A DNA stretch of 44,099 bases from Bdellovibrionaceae bacterium UBA2351 (GCA_002344565.1 DDTZ01000088.1:1-44099), one strand, 5' to 3'. Shown: positions 34,913-43,352, numbered from the stretch's first letter. Notes: generated by a model from the letters alone, not told the origin. A program made the numbers and translations.

Positions 34913-36519
34913 TATAAGAAGTTCTCAATAGATGCAATTTTCAAATTTTGTTTAGGAATGAAATCTAAACCCAGTTTTGCATTTTCAATATGAACGCGTC
35001 TCAAGACGTTATATATAGCGATATTTTTCTGAAAATATAGACGTAGTTCCTTATCTGAGGGTTGTTTTAATATGTATTGATTAAAAAGAAACTGAGCTTT
35101 TTTGCTTTTACATTTCTTTAGAAAATCATTTTTTAAAGCTTTACTAAAATAAGCAAAACATGGGTTTTCTTGTAAATGGTATTTTGAAATAAGTAACTTA
35201 GTTTCATTTGCTGATAGTTCCAAATTGCGGCCTAAAATATAGTGATAGTCAAAAAACTCACTCGATTTTTCAGTCATCACCTGCTTAGTGGATAGAGCAG
35301 CAATATCAGAAGTAAGTTTCGATAGTTCTGGAGTTTCTATGAACGGACTAAAATTTTTGGACTCCAAAATTTGCAAATACAAAGCTACCTGGTTACGAGT
35401 TGATCCATTGATCGGTTGTGGTGATTTTTCTAAATTATCAGTAAGTTTATTAAAAAGTTTAGGTTCTCTATCATTTATAAACAGGTACGAATTATCTAGC
35501 ACTGCCGAGCGAATATTCCCCACTTGCTGCCATTTTGGCCAACCAGATTCAATTACAATTAATTCTGGGTTTAATTTCTTTTGTTCTTCGATTTCCGCTT
35601 CACTAAAATTAGAAAAATTAGTTTCGTGGCCTTCTGGTGCTTTGAATGTATTGAAAAGCATTTGTCCGATATCTTTTAACGACAAGACAATGCTAATTGA
35701 GTTTGGTTTGGTATTGATTTTGTTATTTTTATGATCCTTGAAAAACATCGCGACTTGAGAGTTGTTACTATTAAGGTTTATGGCTATGTCATCGTCTTCA
35801 GAACTGTTGGGTAAATGTCCGTTAAGGCCAACAAGTATGATTTTGGTGTTATCCCAAAGATCTGCTTTTTTTAGTTCCTGAAAAAAATTGAACAATCTTT
35901 CATCGAAGGCCTCGAGCTGGCTTTCATAAGATAAACTTCGGACTTCGCCTAAATCGGATTGTGTTTCTTTGAAGGTGTACTTCAGATCGCCCAGTTGAAT
36001 GACAGCTAAAAAAGGCTTGGGATCAGAATCTTTGATGTAGTCTGTCGCCAAATTCATTGTGTCCTGGAAGTTGCGACTTCCAATATCGGGATTAATATTG
36101 TCATCAAAGACTTCGAAGCCTTGTGAAATACCGGCTTTGCGAAAGAAAGGCGGCGAACTAGAAACAAAAACGGTGCGATAGCCAAGATTCAATGCAAGCT
36201 CGGGAAATGTTTTAAATTCCGGAGTCAGTGTGTTGTGTGAATTGAATCTTACGTTATGACTATATGGATATAGTCCTGTGAGTAGTGAAGCAAAGGCGGG
36301 TAATGCCTGTACTGACGGTGTGTAGGTTTGGGTGAAACGATAAAATTCAGAACACAAAATTTCGAACCCAGATCTTTTGGAAAAAGTATCAGACTCGTGA
36401 CAATTTATGGCTTTGCTATTTAATTTTTCGGTCGCGATAACGATATAATTTGGTTGTTGTGACTTCTTGCAAGCCACCAAAAATACCGCTGTGATTAGGA
36501 CCAGAATCACCTTGACCAT
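34858..36519 (-). CDS. Sulfatase-fold lipoprotein lacking catalytic residues
   Basis: The 553-residue lipoprotein (lipobox LVAC, Cys17) has the alkaline phosphatase/sulfatase fold pattern: YIVIATEKLNS at the first strand, TPSVQALPAFASLLTGLYPYSHNVR at the nucleophile helix, and DNTKIILVGLNGHLPNS near the metal site. Sulfatases need Cys/Ser-x-Pro-x-Arg; here Ala72-Leu-Pro-Ala-Phe. The first-strand Asp pair and the SDHG motif are also lost. Catalysis is unlikely. The last ~200 residues are helical and unfamiliar. ATG 36519 with GAGG 8 nt upstream is preferred over GTG 36537. Confidence 0.72.
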   Translation of the reverse strand: MVKVILVLITAVFLVACKKSQQPNYIVIATEKLNSKAINCHESDTFSKRSGFEILCSEFYRFTQTYTPSVQALPAFASLLTGLYPYSHNVRFNSHNTLTPEFKTFPELALNLGYRTVFVSSSPPFFRKAGISQGFEVFDDNINPDIGSRNFQDTMNLATDYIKDSDPKPFLAVIQLGDLKYTFKETQSDLGEVRSLSYESQLEAFDERLFNFFQELKKADLWDNTKIILVGLNGHLPNSSEDDDIAINLNSNNSQVAMFFKDHKNNKINTKPNSISIVLSLKDIGQMLFNTFKAPEGHETNFSNFSEAEIEEQKKLNPELIVIESGWPKWQQVGNIRSAVLDNSYLFINDREPKLFNKLTDNLEKSPQPINGSTRNQVALYLQILESKNFSPFIETPELSKLTSDIAALSTKQVMTEKSSEFFDYHYILGRNLELSANETKLLISKYHLQENPCFAYFSKALKNDFLKKCKSKKAQFLFNQYILKQPSDKELRLYFQKNIAIYNVLRRVHIENAKLGLDFIPKQNLKIASIENFLYQSLKSIIAIQNGDSGSN

Positions 36520-36524
36520 AAACA

Positions 36525-36554
36525 TTGACCTCGACACAATAAAATAACTTTATC
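36525..36554 (+). promoter_or_regulatory. Candidate sigma-70 promoter for exbB/exbD pair
   Basis: TTGACC (36525-36530), an 18-base spacer and TTTATC (36549-36554) precede the GTG at 36584. The -35 is good, the -10 poor. Its -35 overlaps the start of the divergent sulfatase-like gene. Confidence 0.3.
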
Positions 36555-36583
36555 TAATTTGTCTTTCCGAAGGAAGGTAAACA

Positions 36584-37213
36584 GTGCTAACCGAAAAAAT
36601 TTTTGCAGTTGCCCACGTCATTGATCAAGTTCTTTTGTGGATCCTGGTATTTTTAAGTTTTTTAAGTCTAGGTATGATCTTAGAAAGGCTTTTTAATTTG
36701 CGTAAAGTTTCAAAAGAGTCATCTCGTGTGCGCGAACAAATCAAAGCGTCGCTACAAAACCACCAAACGGAATTCTTTGAAGATTTAGCTCGTGACCCAA
36801 TGTCCTTTGAAGGTCGTATGGCTAATTATGCTCTTAAGCATATTAAAGAAAGCGGCACTAAAGGTTTGGAAGAGTTTTTCAATACAAATATTTTGACGAT
36901 GAAGCCAGAACTAGAAAGATTTTTAGGCTTTCTTGCAACGGTTGGATCAAATGCTCCTTATTTAGGTTTATTGGGAACCGTACTTGGTATCATGAAAGCG
37001 TTTAATGATTTAGCTCAGTCCCCTGAGGCTGGTCAGCAAACAGTAATGGCGGGGATTTCTTTGGCTCTTGTTGCAACGGCGGCCGGCCTGTTTGTCGCAA
37101 TTCCAGCGGTTATTGGCTACAACTACTTTGGTAAGCAAGTTAAATCGATCATTCAAAGTTTAGAGTCAGTGAAGGAACTTGGTCTTAGTTACGCTAAGAA
37201 AAAAGGATTATAA
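36584..37213 (+). CDS. ExbB/TolQ/MotA-family proton channel protein
   Basis: The 209-residue protein has three spans: near residues 15-37, then the conserved pair LGFLATVGSNAPYLGLLGTVLGIMKAF and GISLALVATAAGLFVAIPAVIGYNYF, which line the proton path. The GTG start has GAAGG upstream. With the ExbD-like partner it forms an inner-membrane motor that energises outer-membrane processes. No TonB, TolA, TolB or Pal gene is next to it, so TonB-type, Tol-type or Agl-type use cannot be told apart. Confidence 0.9.
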   Translation: MLTEKIFAVAHVIDQVLLWILVFLSFLSLGMILERLFNLRKVSKESSRVREQIKASLQNHQTEFFEDLARDPMSFEGRMANYALKHIKESGTKGLEEFFNTNILTMKPELERFLGFLATVGSNAPYLGLLGTVLGIMKAFNDLAQSPEAGQQTVMAGISLALVATAAGLFVAIPAVIGYNYFGKQVKSIIQSLESVKELGLSYAKKKGL

Positions 37214-37617
37214 TGGCTGTTAAATTTAGTGACGATGATGGACCATTATCAGAAATTAATGTCGTTCCTCTAGTCGATATCATCCTAGTCGTTTTGATTA
37301 TCTTCATGGTGACAGCGCCGATGTTCATGAAGCCATCAATAAATGTAAATTTGCCAAAGGCCGCTTCCGGCGATCAAACTCAGCCGGGGCAGTTGAATAT
37401 TTCTATTACCTCGGATGGTCGTTTGAATTTAAATGGTTCATTCGCCAGTGAAGAGGTTGTTGGTCAGAAAGCTAAAGAGCTTTTCGATGCGAATCCAGAG
37501 GTTCAAGCCGTGATTTCTGCCGACAAAGACGTAGCCCATGGTCGAGTCGTGGGTGTGATGGATATTGTTAAATCTGCGGGTGTTAAAAAGTTCGCGATTT
37601 CTATCGATAAAAAGTAA
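37213..37617 (+). CDS. ExbD/TolR-family motor protein
   Basis: The 134-residue protein has one span (residues about 17-38) with the essential Asp22 in PLVDIILVVLIIFMVTAP, and a periplasmic ExbD/TolR domain (LNISITSDGRLNLNG, VVGVMDIVKSAGVKKFAIS). It overlaps the ExbB-like gene by one base (TAATG) and is followed by an intrinsic terminator. Confidence 0.92.
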   Translation: MAVKFSDDDGPLSEINVVPLVDIILVVLIIFMVTAPMFMKPSINVNLPKAASGDQTQPGQLNISITSDGRLNLNGSFASEEVVGQKAKELFDANPEVQAVISADKDVAHGRVVGVMDIVKSAGVKKFAISIDKK

Positions 37618-37618
37618 A

Positions 37619-37645
37619 AGACGATCGTCCGGATCGTCTGTGTTT
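37619..37645 (+). terminator. Intrinsic terminator after exbD-like gene
   Basis: AGACGATC (37619-37626) and GATCGTCT (37632-37639) form a perfect 8-bp stem with a 5-base loop, followed by GTGTTTT. It begins 2 nt after the stop codon. Confidence 0.7.
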
Positions 37646-37726
37646 TGACGGTATTTCCGTCGGTTTCCACAATCCAGTTTTGAAAATTGGCTCTAAATCC
37701 TGTCAAAAAACCGCCGATCTGAAGGT

Positions 37727-38206
37727 ATGCGATTTTTGCTGGCGAATGCCTTTTTGTTTTTAGCGATTTCAGGAATTTTGTACTATCAGTACTTTTTCCA
37801 GTCGTCGAGTTCATCGGCGGCCGTCGCTTCGGCATCGTCACTCAGAAAGCCGGCGGCCACGTCAGGGGATTTACCCGTAATCATCGAATCCAAGCCTCTG
37901 AAAGAAAAGCAGCCGGTCGACCTAGACTGGAAAGTTAGTTTAGCCTGCAAAAATTCTGAAAAGGAAATGGCTCAACAAAATGATTCCGTGATTTTGAGCT
38001 TAAAAAAGTGCGAGAAAGAGTTTCCAAAAGACATCGTAATTGAAAATCAAACGAACGGCTTCACGGCCTCGGTTTTTGCGTTGAGTGCCTCTCACGCCAA
38101 AACAGATTCTATCCCCTTAAAAAAGGGCAAGAACGTGGTTATCATCAAGTACATCCTTTCAAAAACCAAAGCCGAAATAGTCGAAAAACTCAGCATTCAG
38201 CACTAG
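37727..38206 (+). CDS. Membrane-anchored periplasmic protein of unknown function
   Basis: The 159-residue product has an uncleaved-looking N-terminal anchor (FLLANAFLFLAISGILYYQYFF) followed by a Ser/Ala-rich linker and a ~100-residue globular domain with two Cys (LACKNSEKE, LKKCEKEFP). No family is recognised. Because it follows an ExbB/ExbD pair it might be a partner of that motor, but the terminator between them speaks against one transcript. AAGG lies too close to the ATG to be a good ribosome site. Confidence 0.55.
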   Translation: MRFLLANAFLFLAISGILYYQYFFQSSSSSAAVASASSLRKPAATSGDLPVIIESKPLKEKQPVDLDWKVSLACKNSEKEMAQQNDSVILSLKKCEKEFPKDIVIENQTNGFTASVFALSASHAKTDSIPLKKGKNVVIIKYILSKTKAEIVEKLSIQH

Positions 38207-38249
38207 TTACCGAGCGTAACGCTATCAGTTAAAAGTCGGGACTTATAGA

Positions 38250-38278
38250 TTGAGAAAACGAGTCGAATCTCTTATGTT
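38250..38278 (+). promoter_or_regulatory. Candidate promoter giving leaderless mRNA for the DGK1-like gene
   Basis: TTGAGA (38250-38255), exactly 17 bases, and TATGTT (38273-38278) precede the ATG at 38285 by six bases. The expected transcription start coincides with the ATG. No good ribosome site is present. Confidence 0.45.
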
Positions 38279-38284
38279 GGGCTG

Positions 38285-38959
38285 ATGCAAGGTACGTCTA
38301 AAGAGGATTCTGTTTCTAAAATTGTTGCGCAGGAAAGTTTCAAGAAAAGGTCCGACGTGCATCTGGCTCGAAAAATCTGGCATGTGAGCGGCGTTATGCT
38401 GCTATTCATTGGTTATGAAATAGCCCCTGAAATGGTATCTAAGGTAGGAATTTTACTACTGTTTTGTCTATTTGTAGGAATTGATCTTTATCGTTTAAGG
38501 AACCGCAATTTCAACGTTTTAATTACTCATTACCTGCGCCCTATTATGCGCCAAAGCGAAATCGATCACTTGGCGGGAACCACCTATTTGATGGCCGGTG
38601 TGGCGATATTGGTGCATTTTTTTGATCCTATCATCGTAAAACTAAGTCTTATCTTTTTAGCGTTAGCTGATCCGATCGCCAGTTATTTTGGGATTCGATA
38701 CGGTAAAGACAAAATCTGGGGAGAAAAGACCCTTCAGGGTTTCTTGGCGGGTTTTTTTGTGTGCTCGGCTTGCAGTTTCTTGTTCTTGTATTTTCATGAT
38801 TATAATCTATGGCGAGCAGTAGTCGTAAGTTTCATTGGGGGGCTCATTGGTTCCCTGGCAGAACTGATTCCGATTGCTAAGCTTGATGATAACTTAACGA
38901 TCCCGGTAGCGAGTGGGTTAGGTTTATCGTTAGTGTTTTACATTTTCGGCTTTTTATAA
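38285..38959 (+). CDS. DGK1/SEC59-type lipid kinase or CDP-diglyceride-like membrane enzyme
   Basis: The 224-residue membrane protein has about seven spans. ARKIWHVSGVMLLF near the N terminus, the LADPIASYFGIRYGKDKIWGEKTLQGFLAGF motif (shown in part) and GGLIGSLAELIPI are typical of the dolichol kinase / CTP-dependent diacylglycerol kinase / phytol kinase family. Likely role is phosphorylation of a lipid alcohol with CTP, feeding phospholipid synthesis; substrate is not known. It lies 18 nt before pssA, which supports a lipid role. Confidence 0.8.
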   Translation: MQGTSKEDSVSKIVAQESFKKRSDVHLARKIWHVSGVMLLFIGYEIAPEMVSKVGILLLFCLFVGIDLYRLRNRNFNVLITHYLRPIMRQSEIDHLAGTTYLMAGVAILVHFFDPIIVKLSLIFLALADPIASYFGIRYGKDKIWGEKTLQGFLAGFFVCSACSFLFLYFHDYNLWRAVVVSFIGGLIGSLAELIPIAKLDDNLTIPVASGLGLSLVFYIFGFL

Positions 38960-38977
38960 AACTTGAGGACAGAGTAA

Positions 38978-39787
38978 ATGGAACAATCGGACACTTCAGA
39001 CAAACCACTTAGAATGTATATTTATATTCTTCCGAACTTGGTAACGACATGTAACATCTTTTGCGGATTTTTCGCGATGATTTACACGCTTAAGCAGAGC
39101 TATCTATACGCCGCTTATGCTATTGTTGCTGCCGCAATTTTCGATACCTTGGACGGTCGTTTAGCGCGGTTGACTCGATCAACAAGTAAGTTCGGTGCGG
39201 AATATGATTCTCTTTGTGATGTGGTCAGTTTTGGTGTGGCGCCGGCCTTGTTGATGTTCAATTGGGCTCTTCAGCCATTTGGTCGTTTGGGTTGGATGGC
39301 GTGTTTCCTGTTTGTGGCGTGCGGAGCGATTCGTTTAGCGCGATTCAATGTTCAGGTAAATATCGTTGAGAAAAACTACTTCCAAGGTCTGCCGATTCCG
39401 ATGGCCGCAGGTATTGTGGCTTCGGCTGTATTGGCATTTCATGAGCTGGAATTGGATGCTTGGGGTAACATTCTGCTTTTGTGCATGACGATCTTATTGG
39501 CGTTCGTGATGGTTAGTAATTTCCGTTACCGCAGCTTCAAGGATCTAGACTTAAAAGAACGCATGCCTTTCCACTATTTAATCGTTGGTGTAAGTATTCT
39601 ATTCGTAGTTTTACTACACCCGGAAGTAATGTTGTTTATTCTATTCTTGGCGTACGCGACACTAGGCGCGGTTTTCGGGATCTTTAAGCTGGGCAAGAAT
39701 GTTCGTAAGATTAAATCTTCAGTGTACGCTCCTAGCAAAGTTGACGACCCAGATTTGGTTGAAGACGACGAAGAGGAAACTAAATAG
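38978..39787 (+). CDS. pssA: CDP-diacylglycerol-serine O-phosphatidyltransferase
   Basis: The 269-residue integral membrane enzyme makes phosphatidylserine from CDP-diacylglycerol and serine. The CDP-alcohol phosphatidyltransferase motif is intact: Asp56-x2-Asp59-Gly60-x2-Ala63-Arg64-x8-Gly73-x3-Asp77-x3-Asp81. LPNLVTTCNIFCGF at the N terminus and the later SNFRYRSFKDLDLKERMPF support PssA over PgsA. GAGGA precedes the ATG. It ends in an acidic tail. Confidence 0.92.
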   Translation: MEQSDTSDKPLRMYIYILPNLVTTCNIFCGFFAMIYTLKQSYLYAAYAIVAAAIFDTLDGRLARLTRSTSKFGAEYDSLCDVVSFGVAPALLMFNWALQPFGRLGWMACFLFVACGAIRLARFNVQVNIVEKNYFQGLPIPMAAGIVASAVLAFHELELDAWGNILLLCMTILLAFVMVSNFRYRSFKDLDLKERMPFHYLIVGVSILFVVLLHPEVMLFILFLAYATLGAVFGIFKLGKNVRKIKSSVYAPSKVDDPDLVEDDEEETK

Positions 39788-39800
39788 TTCCATACAAAGT

Positions 39801-39832
39801 TTGACAGATGCCTAAGAAATAGGAATTATAAC
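39801..39832 (+). promoter_or_regulatory. Candidate promoter for asd, inside the terminator region
   Basis: A perfect TTGACA (39801-39806) and TATAAC (39827-39832, five of six) are separated by 20 bases, longer than ideal. Initiation near 39839 would fall inside the hairpin described at 39830-39877, so transcripts from this promoter would lack its left arm. Confidence 0.45.
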
Positions 39833-39877
39833 CCCGGTTGAAATGGCTTGTTCCATTTTATAAATCGGGGTTTTTTT
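39830..39877 (+). terminator. Intrinsic terminator ending directly on the asd start codon
   Basis: AACCCCG (39830-39836) pairs with CGGGGTT (39866-39872), extended by GTT/AAT pairs with one wobble; AAATGG (39841-39846) pairs with CCATTT (39853-39858). Seven T residues (39871-39877) run straight into ATG 39878. It should stop read-through from pssA and could also attenuate asd. Confidence 0.8.
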
Positions 39878-40897
39878 ATGAAAAAAATAAAAGTCGGTGT
39901 TGTTGGTGCAACAGGTATGGTTGGCCAAGTGTTCATGAATTTACTTGAGGAAAGAAAGTTTCCTATGTCTGAGCTTCGTCCGTTTGCAAGTGAAGCATCT
40001 TTAGGTAAAAAAATAAAATGCCAAGGACAGGAATGGACCTGTGAAGTATTAAAACCAAAGTGTTTTGATGGTTTAGATATCGTATTTTTCTCGTCAGGTG
40101 ATGATATTTCTAAAGAGTGGGCACCTGAAGCCGTTAAGTCCGGGGCCTATGCGATCGATAACTCCGCTGCGTTTAGAATGAGTCCCGAGCATGCGCTTGT
40201 GGTTCCAGAAGTGAACGGTGATTTAGTTGAAAAAATGGATCGCCCGCAAGTGATTGCTAATCCAAACTGTTCAACAATTCAATTAGTGGTTGCGATGAAA
40301 CCACTTCAAGAAAAATTTGGAATCGAAGAAGTGCGTGTCAGCAGTTATCAAGCGGCGAGCGGTGCGGGCCTACCGGCATACAACGAATTACTTTCGCAAG
40401 CTGAAGATTATAAAAATCCAAATCCCAAACCTGTTAATTTTGTTCATCCGCTATTGTTTAACGTAATTCCTCAAATTGGTTCTTTCGACGATGAAGGCTT
40501 CACGAGCGAAGAAAAAAAGATCCAAAACGAAACTAAGAAAATTCTTCGTCAACCTACAATGAAAGTATCGGCATTTGCCGTTCGCGTGCCTGTGTTAAAT
40601 GGCCATAGCGAAAGTGTGTGGGTGACCTTGAATAAAGAAGTTAGCCGCGATGAAATCGTTAAGGCGATGTCGTCAATGGAAGGTTTGGTTGTGCAGGATG
40701 AGCCAAAGAAGAGTGTTTACCCAATGCCTCGAGACGTTTCAGGTAAAGACCCAGTTTACGTTGGCCGTATTCACAGAGATCCGGAAAACAAGAAAATGTG
40801 GTTGATGTGGGTTGTTTCAGATAACATAAAAAAAGGCGCCGCTTTAAATGGAATTCAGATCGCCGATTTGTTGATCAGCCGGGTCTTTATTAAATAA
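39878..40897 (+). CDS. asd: Aspartate-semialdehyde dehydrogenase
   Basis: The 339-residue enzyme reduces aspartyl phosphate to aspartate semialdehyde for lysine/diaminopimelate, threonine and methionine synthesis. The Rossmann start is KVGVVGATGMVGQVF; the catalytic Cys131 lies in IANPNCSTIQL; SSYQAASGAG and VPVLNGHSESVWV are conserved substrate-site blocks. ATG 39878 matches the family N terminus; an upstream in-frame TTG at 39848 would translate through the terminator hairpin. No standard ribosome site is present apart from GGGG before the T tract. Confidence 0.96.
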   Translation: MKKIKVGVVGATGMVGQVFMNLLEERKFPMSELRPFASEASLGKKIKCQGQEWTCEVLKPKCFDGLDIVFFSSGDDISKEWAPEAVKSGAYAIDNSAAFRMSPEHALVVPEVNGDLVEKMDRPQVIANPNCSTIQLVVAMKPLQEKFGIEEVRVSSYQAASGAGLPAYNELLSQAEDYKNPNPKPVNFVHPLLFNVIPQIGSFDDEGFTSEEKKIQNETKKILRQPTMKVSAFAVRVPVLNGHSESVWVTLNKEVSRDEIVKAMSSMEGLVVQDEPKKSVYPMPRDVSGKDPVYVGRIHRDPENKKMWLMWVVSDNIKKGAALNGIQIADLLISRVFIK

Positions 40898-40944
40898 AGC
40901 ATTAAATGGTTGAAAACAAAGGTCAATAATGTTGCCATATTAGT

Positions 40945-42366
40945 ATGGCTCAACGACTACTGATTTTTTGTATTTTACTTACCCAAGCATTCCTCGCTCA
41001 TGGGTTTTCTTTATCTGTAACAGGAGCGAGTTCATCGGGGGTGTTGGATACGGCATCTCCGTCGGTTCTGACTATCAATGGTGGATATGCTATTCCGTCT
41101 CAGTGTGCGAGTAAAGACGGTGTGAATCCGTGTAATTCATGTACGGGTAATAATATCGAATTAGCAACGTCAACGAACGGTCCAGCTCCGTGTAATGAAA
41201 ATAGTATTTATGAAGAGTTGCCTCTTTCAGTCAGTGTCACATCTGATAATACCACGATTGGTACATTGTCGGTAGGGGTAGCGACGGCTTCAGAATATTC
41301 TGGTAATTCTGTAAGTGGCTTTTCGTTAGCGGCGGTAAACGGACAAAATTATTCCTTTAGTGCAACCTGGTCGCAAATTGCGACTGCTTTAAGTTTTACA
41401 TTTACCTGCACAACTTCGCCATGTGGGGGATCTAAAACTTTATATTTTGGTCCGATTAAAGATGATAAGTTTGTAGAGTACGTTACTTTAAAAATTAATT
41501 ATAGTGTAGTGAATTACTCGTCGCTTGCGACTCCGTATAACGGGATCACAAAAGGGCAGGCAAATTGGTGTCCACCGGTTACCACAGACCCATTGACTTC
41601 GAATGTGGCATCTAAAGGTCTTTGTTATTTCCAAATGTATCCCGGAGACGAGAAAGCCTATATCACAGATTTCATTACGGGCTGGGGAGCGTCTCCTGTC
41701 GATCCAGATACATCGTTGACGTACAACAATTTAGTTATGTTCTATGCTGAAAGAGCGTCGGGTAGTTCGGTGTTGGACACCTTAAGATCAATTACAAACG
41801 CGTCTCCTAAGGCATTTATCGGCTTAACCACCACTGCCGGCGATCCGCTGTCGAGCTATAAAGTAAATGGTTTGGAAAACAGCACGACGGATGCGACAAA
41901 AACGTATTGTTTCTTGCCCGCTTTGCAAGATGCAACCGGCACATATCAGTATTTCTTAGATATTCAAAAGATAGTTTCTACGGATCAGCCAACGGCAGAA
42001 CAATTTGAAAAGATGTGCGCGAGTCCTTCCGAGGTCGTGGGTGTATTGAGTGATAAAGACTGTTTCATAGCCACGGTGGCATTCGGTTCACGAAATCACG
42101 TATTTTTAGATGTGCTTCGTGAATTTAGAAATAAATATTTACATCCGTATTCCTTAGGTAAGGACTTTATTAAATTCTACTACAAGAATGGACCTGGCTG
42201 GGCGAAAGGTATTTCTGATAATATTTTAGCTAAGGCGGTTGTTAAAGTAATATTGCTTCCGATCATTGCGGTAGCGTATTTGATTTTGAATCCTTTGTGG
42301 TTGTGTTTAGTGGGCAGCGTTGGAGTCTTGGGATATCGCAGCTGGAAACGTCGAGGGCGTGTATGA
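40945..42366 (+). CDS. Secreted CFI-box C-terminal surface protein
   Basis: The 473-residue protein has a signal peptide (LLIFCILLTQAFLAHG), a Ser/Thr/Asn-rich beta-strand ectodomain with several Cys, and a C-terminal module starting at Cys373: DCFIATVAFGS, then VLREFRNKYL, FIKFYYKNGPGWA, a hydrophobic span and a basic end (YRSWKRRGRV). This matches the CFI-box C-terminal module seen in Bdellovibrio- and Myxococcus-type predators, thought to anchor or sort surface proteins. Its ligand or role is unknown. The stop overlaps the next gene by 4 nt. Confidence 0.8.
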   Translation: MAQRLLIFCILLTQAFLAHGFSLSVTGASSSGVLDTASPSVLTINGGYAIPSQCASKDGVNPCNSCTGNNIELATSTNGPAPCNENSIYEELPLSVSVTSDNTTIGTLSVGVATASEYSGNSVSGFSLAAVNGQNYSFSATWSQIATALSFTFTCTTSPCGGSKTLYFGPIKDDKFVEYVTLKINYSVVNYSSLATPYNGITKGQANWCPPVTTDPLTSNVASKGLCYFQMYPGDEKAYITDFITGWGASPVDPDTSLTYNNLVMFYAERASGSSVLDTLRSITNASPKAFIGLTTTAGDPLSSYKVNGLENSTTDATKTYCFLPALQDATGTYQYFLDIQKIVSTDQPTAEQFEKMCASPSEVVGVLSDKDCFIATVAFGSRNHVFLDVLREFRNKYLHPYSLGKDFIKFYYKNGPGWAKGISDNILAKAVVKVILLPIIAVAYLILNPLWLCLVGSVGVLGYRSWKRRGRV

Positions 42367-43352
42367 AAATGAAAATTATTTTTGCCGCCGTATTAATGTT
42401 TGCTAATGTTTGGGCTCAAGATGACGTGTTCTTGGAAGTGAATCCCGACACGCCAAAAAGTGAAGCACCCGTGGAAGATTTGCCTCCGAATGAGCCGCCG
42501 TATACAAAAACTCAAGATGAAGTGGATGCTCAGCAGTTATTGAATCAGGAGCAACCACCCACTGACGAGCAAGTCGCTGAAGAGGAAAAGCCTAAAGAAC
42601 AACCCAGGGCTCAAACCACTCAAACAGAAACTTCTTCGGATAGTGGTAGAAAGAAAATCGCGCATCCCGATGCTAAAAAAGGTTTATACCTGATCGATCA
42701 AAATACCGGTCGTTACTACTATAAAACTCAAAAACTATCCTCAAAGAACCAAGCGACTTCGATTCGTATCGGTAGTCTCACGCCTCCTAACATCACTATG
42801 GAAACTGGTGGTAACACGTACTCATTCGCCGATATTTACAGTGACAACGATCTGCCGTACCTGATGCTGGATTATGAATGGCAGCCTCTGCGCTCGTTCG
42901 GAAAATTAGGTGTTGTGATGGGCGTCGGGTTTTTCACGGCAAGCGGTAATGGACGTTTCGCAAATCCTGCCATTGAAAATGGGGAGGCTGCAAAAGAGCA
43001 ATTCACATTTATCGGCTTACCAATTTCTGCCGGCGGTATCTATCGTCTAGAGTTTTCAGATCGTCAATGGTTTGCACCGTTTGTGGTGGGTGGAATGAGT
43101 TATTATGTGCTTGGCGAAATTCGTGACGATGGAAAAGCCCCAAAAGTAGTCGGGACTCCTGCGGGTTATGCCGGTGGCGGTGTATTGTTTAATATCACAC
43201 GCTGGAGCCGTGAAATCGATTTCATTATGGATCGTGAGTACGGTATTAATAACATGTGGCTAGCGGCAGAATTCCGTACCGTACAAAGTTTGAATGAAGA
43301 TCTGGATGTGAGTTCCGATATATTTAACATCGGTATCTCTGTCGACTATTAA
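42363..43352 (+). CDS. Predicted outer-membrane beta-barrel protein coupled to CFI-box gene
   Basis: The 329-residue protein has a signal peptide (IIFAAVLMFANVWA), a Pro/Glu-rich disordered stretch to about residue 105, and a C-terminal ~210-residue domain with Gly/Tyr-rich alternating strands (LGVVMGVGFFTASGNG, APFVVGGMSYYVLGE, AGGGVLFNI) ending in NIGISVDY, an aromatic C terminus typical of barrels. ATG 42363 lies in the stop of the CFI-box gene (ATGA), so the two are coupled and may form an outer-membrane complex. No named family is recognised. Confidence 0.7.
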   Translation: MKMKIIFAAVLMFANVWAQDDVFLEVNPDTPKSEAPVEDLPPNEPPYTKTQDEVDAQQLLNQEQPPTDEQVAEEEKPKEQPRAQTTQTETSSDSGRKKIAHPDAKKGLYLIDQNTGRYYYKTQKLSSKNQATSIRIGSLTPPNITMETGGNTYSFADIYSDNDLPYLMLDYEWQPLRSFGKLGVVMGVGFFTASGNGRFANPAIENGEAAKEQFTFIGLPISAGGIYRLEFSDRQWFAPFVVGGMSYYVLGEIRDDGKAPKVVGTPAGYAGGGVLFNITRWSREIDFIMDREYGINNMWLAAEFRTVQSLNEDLDVSSDIFNIGISVDY

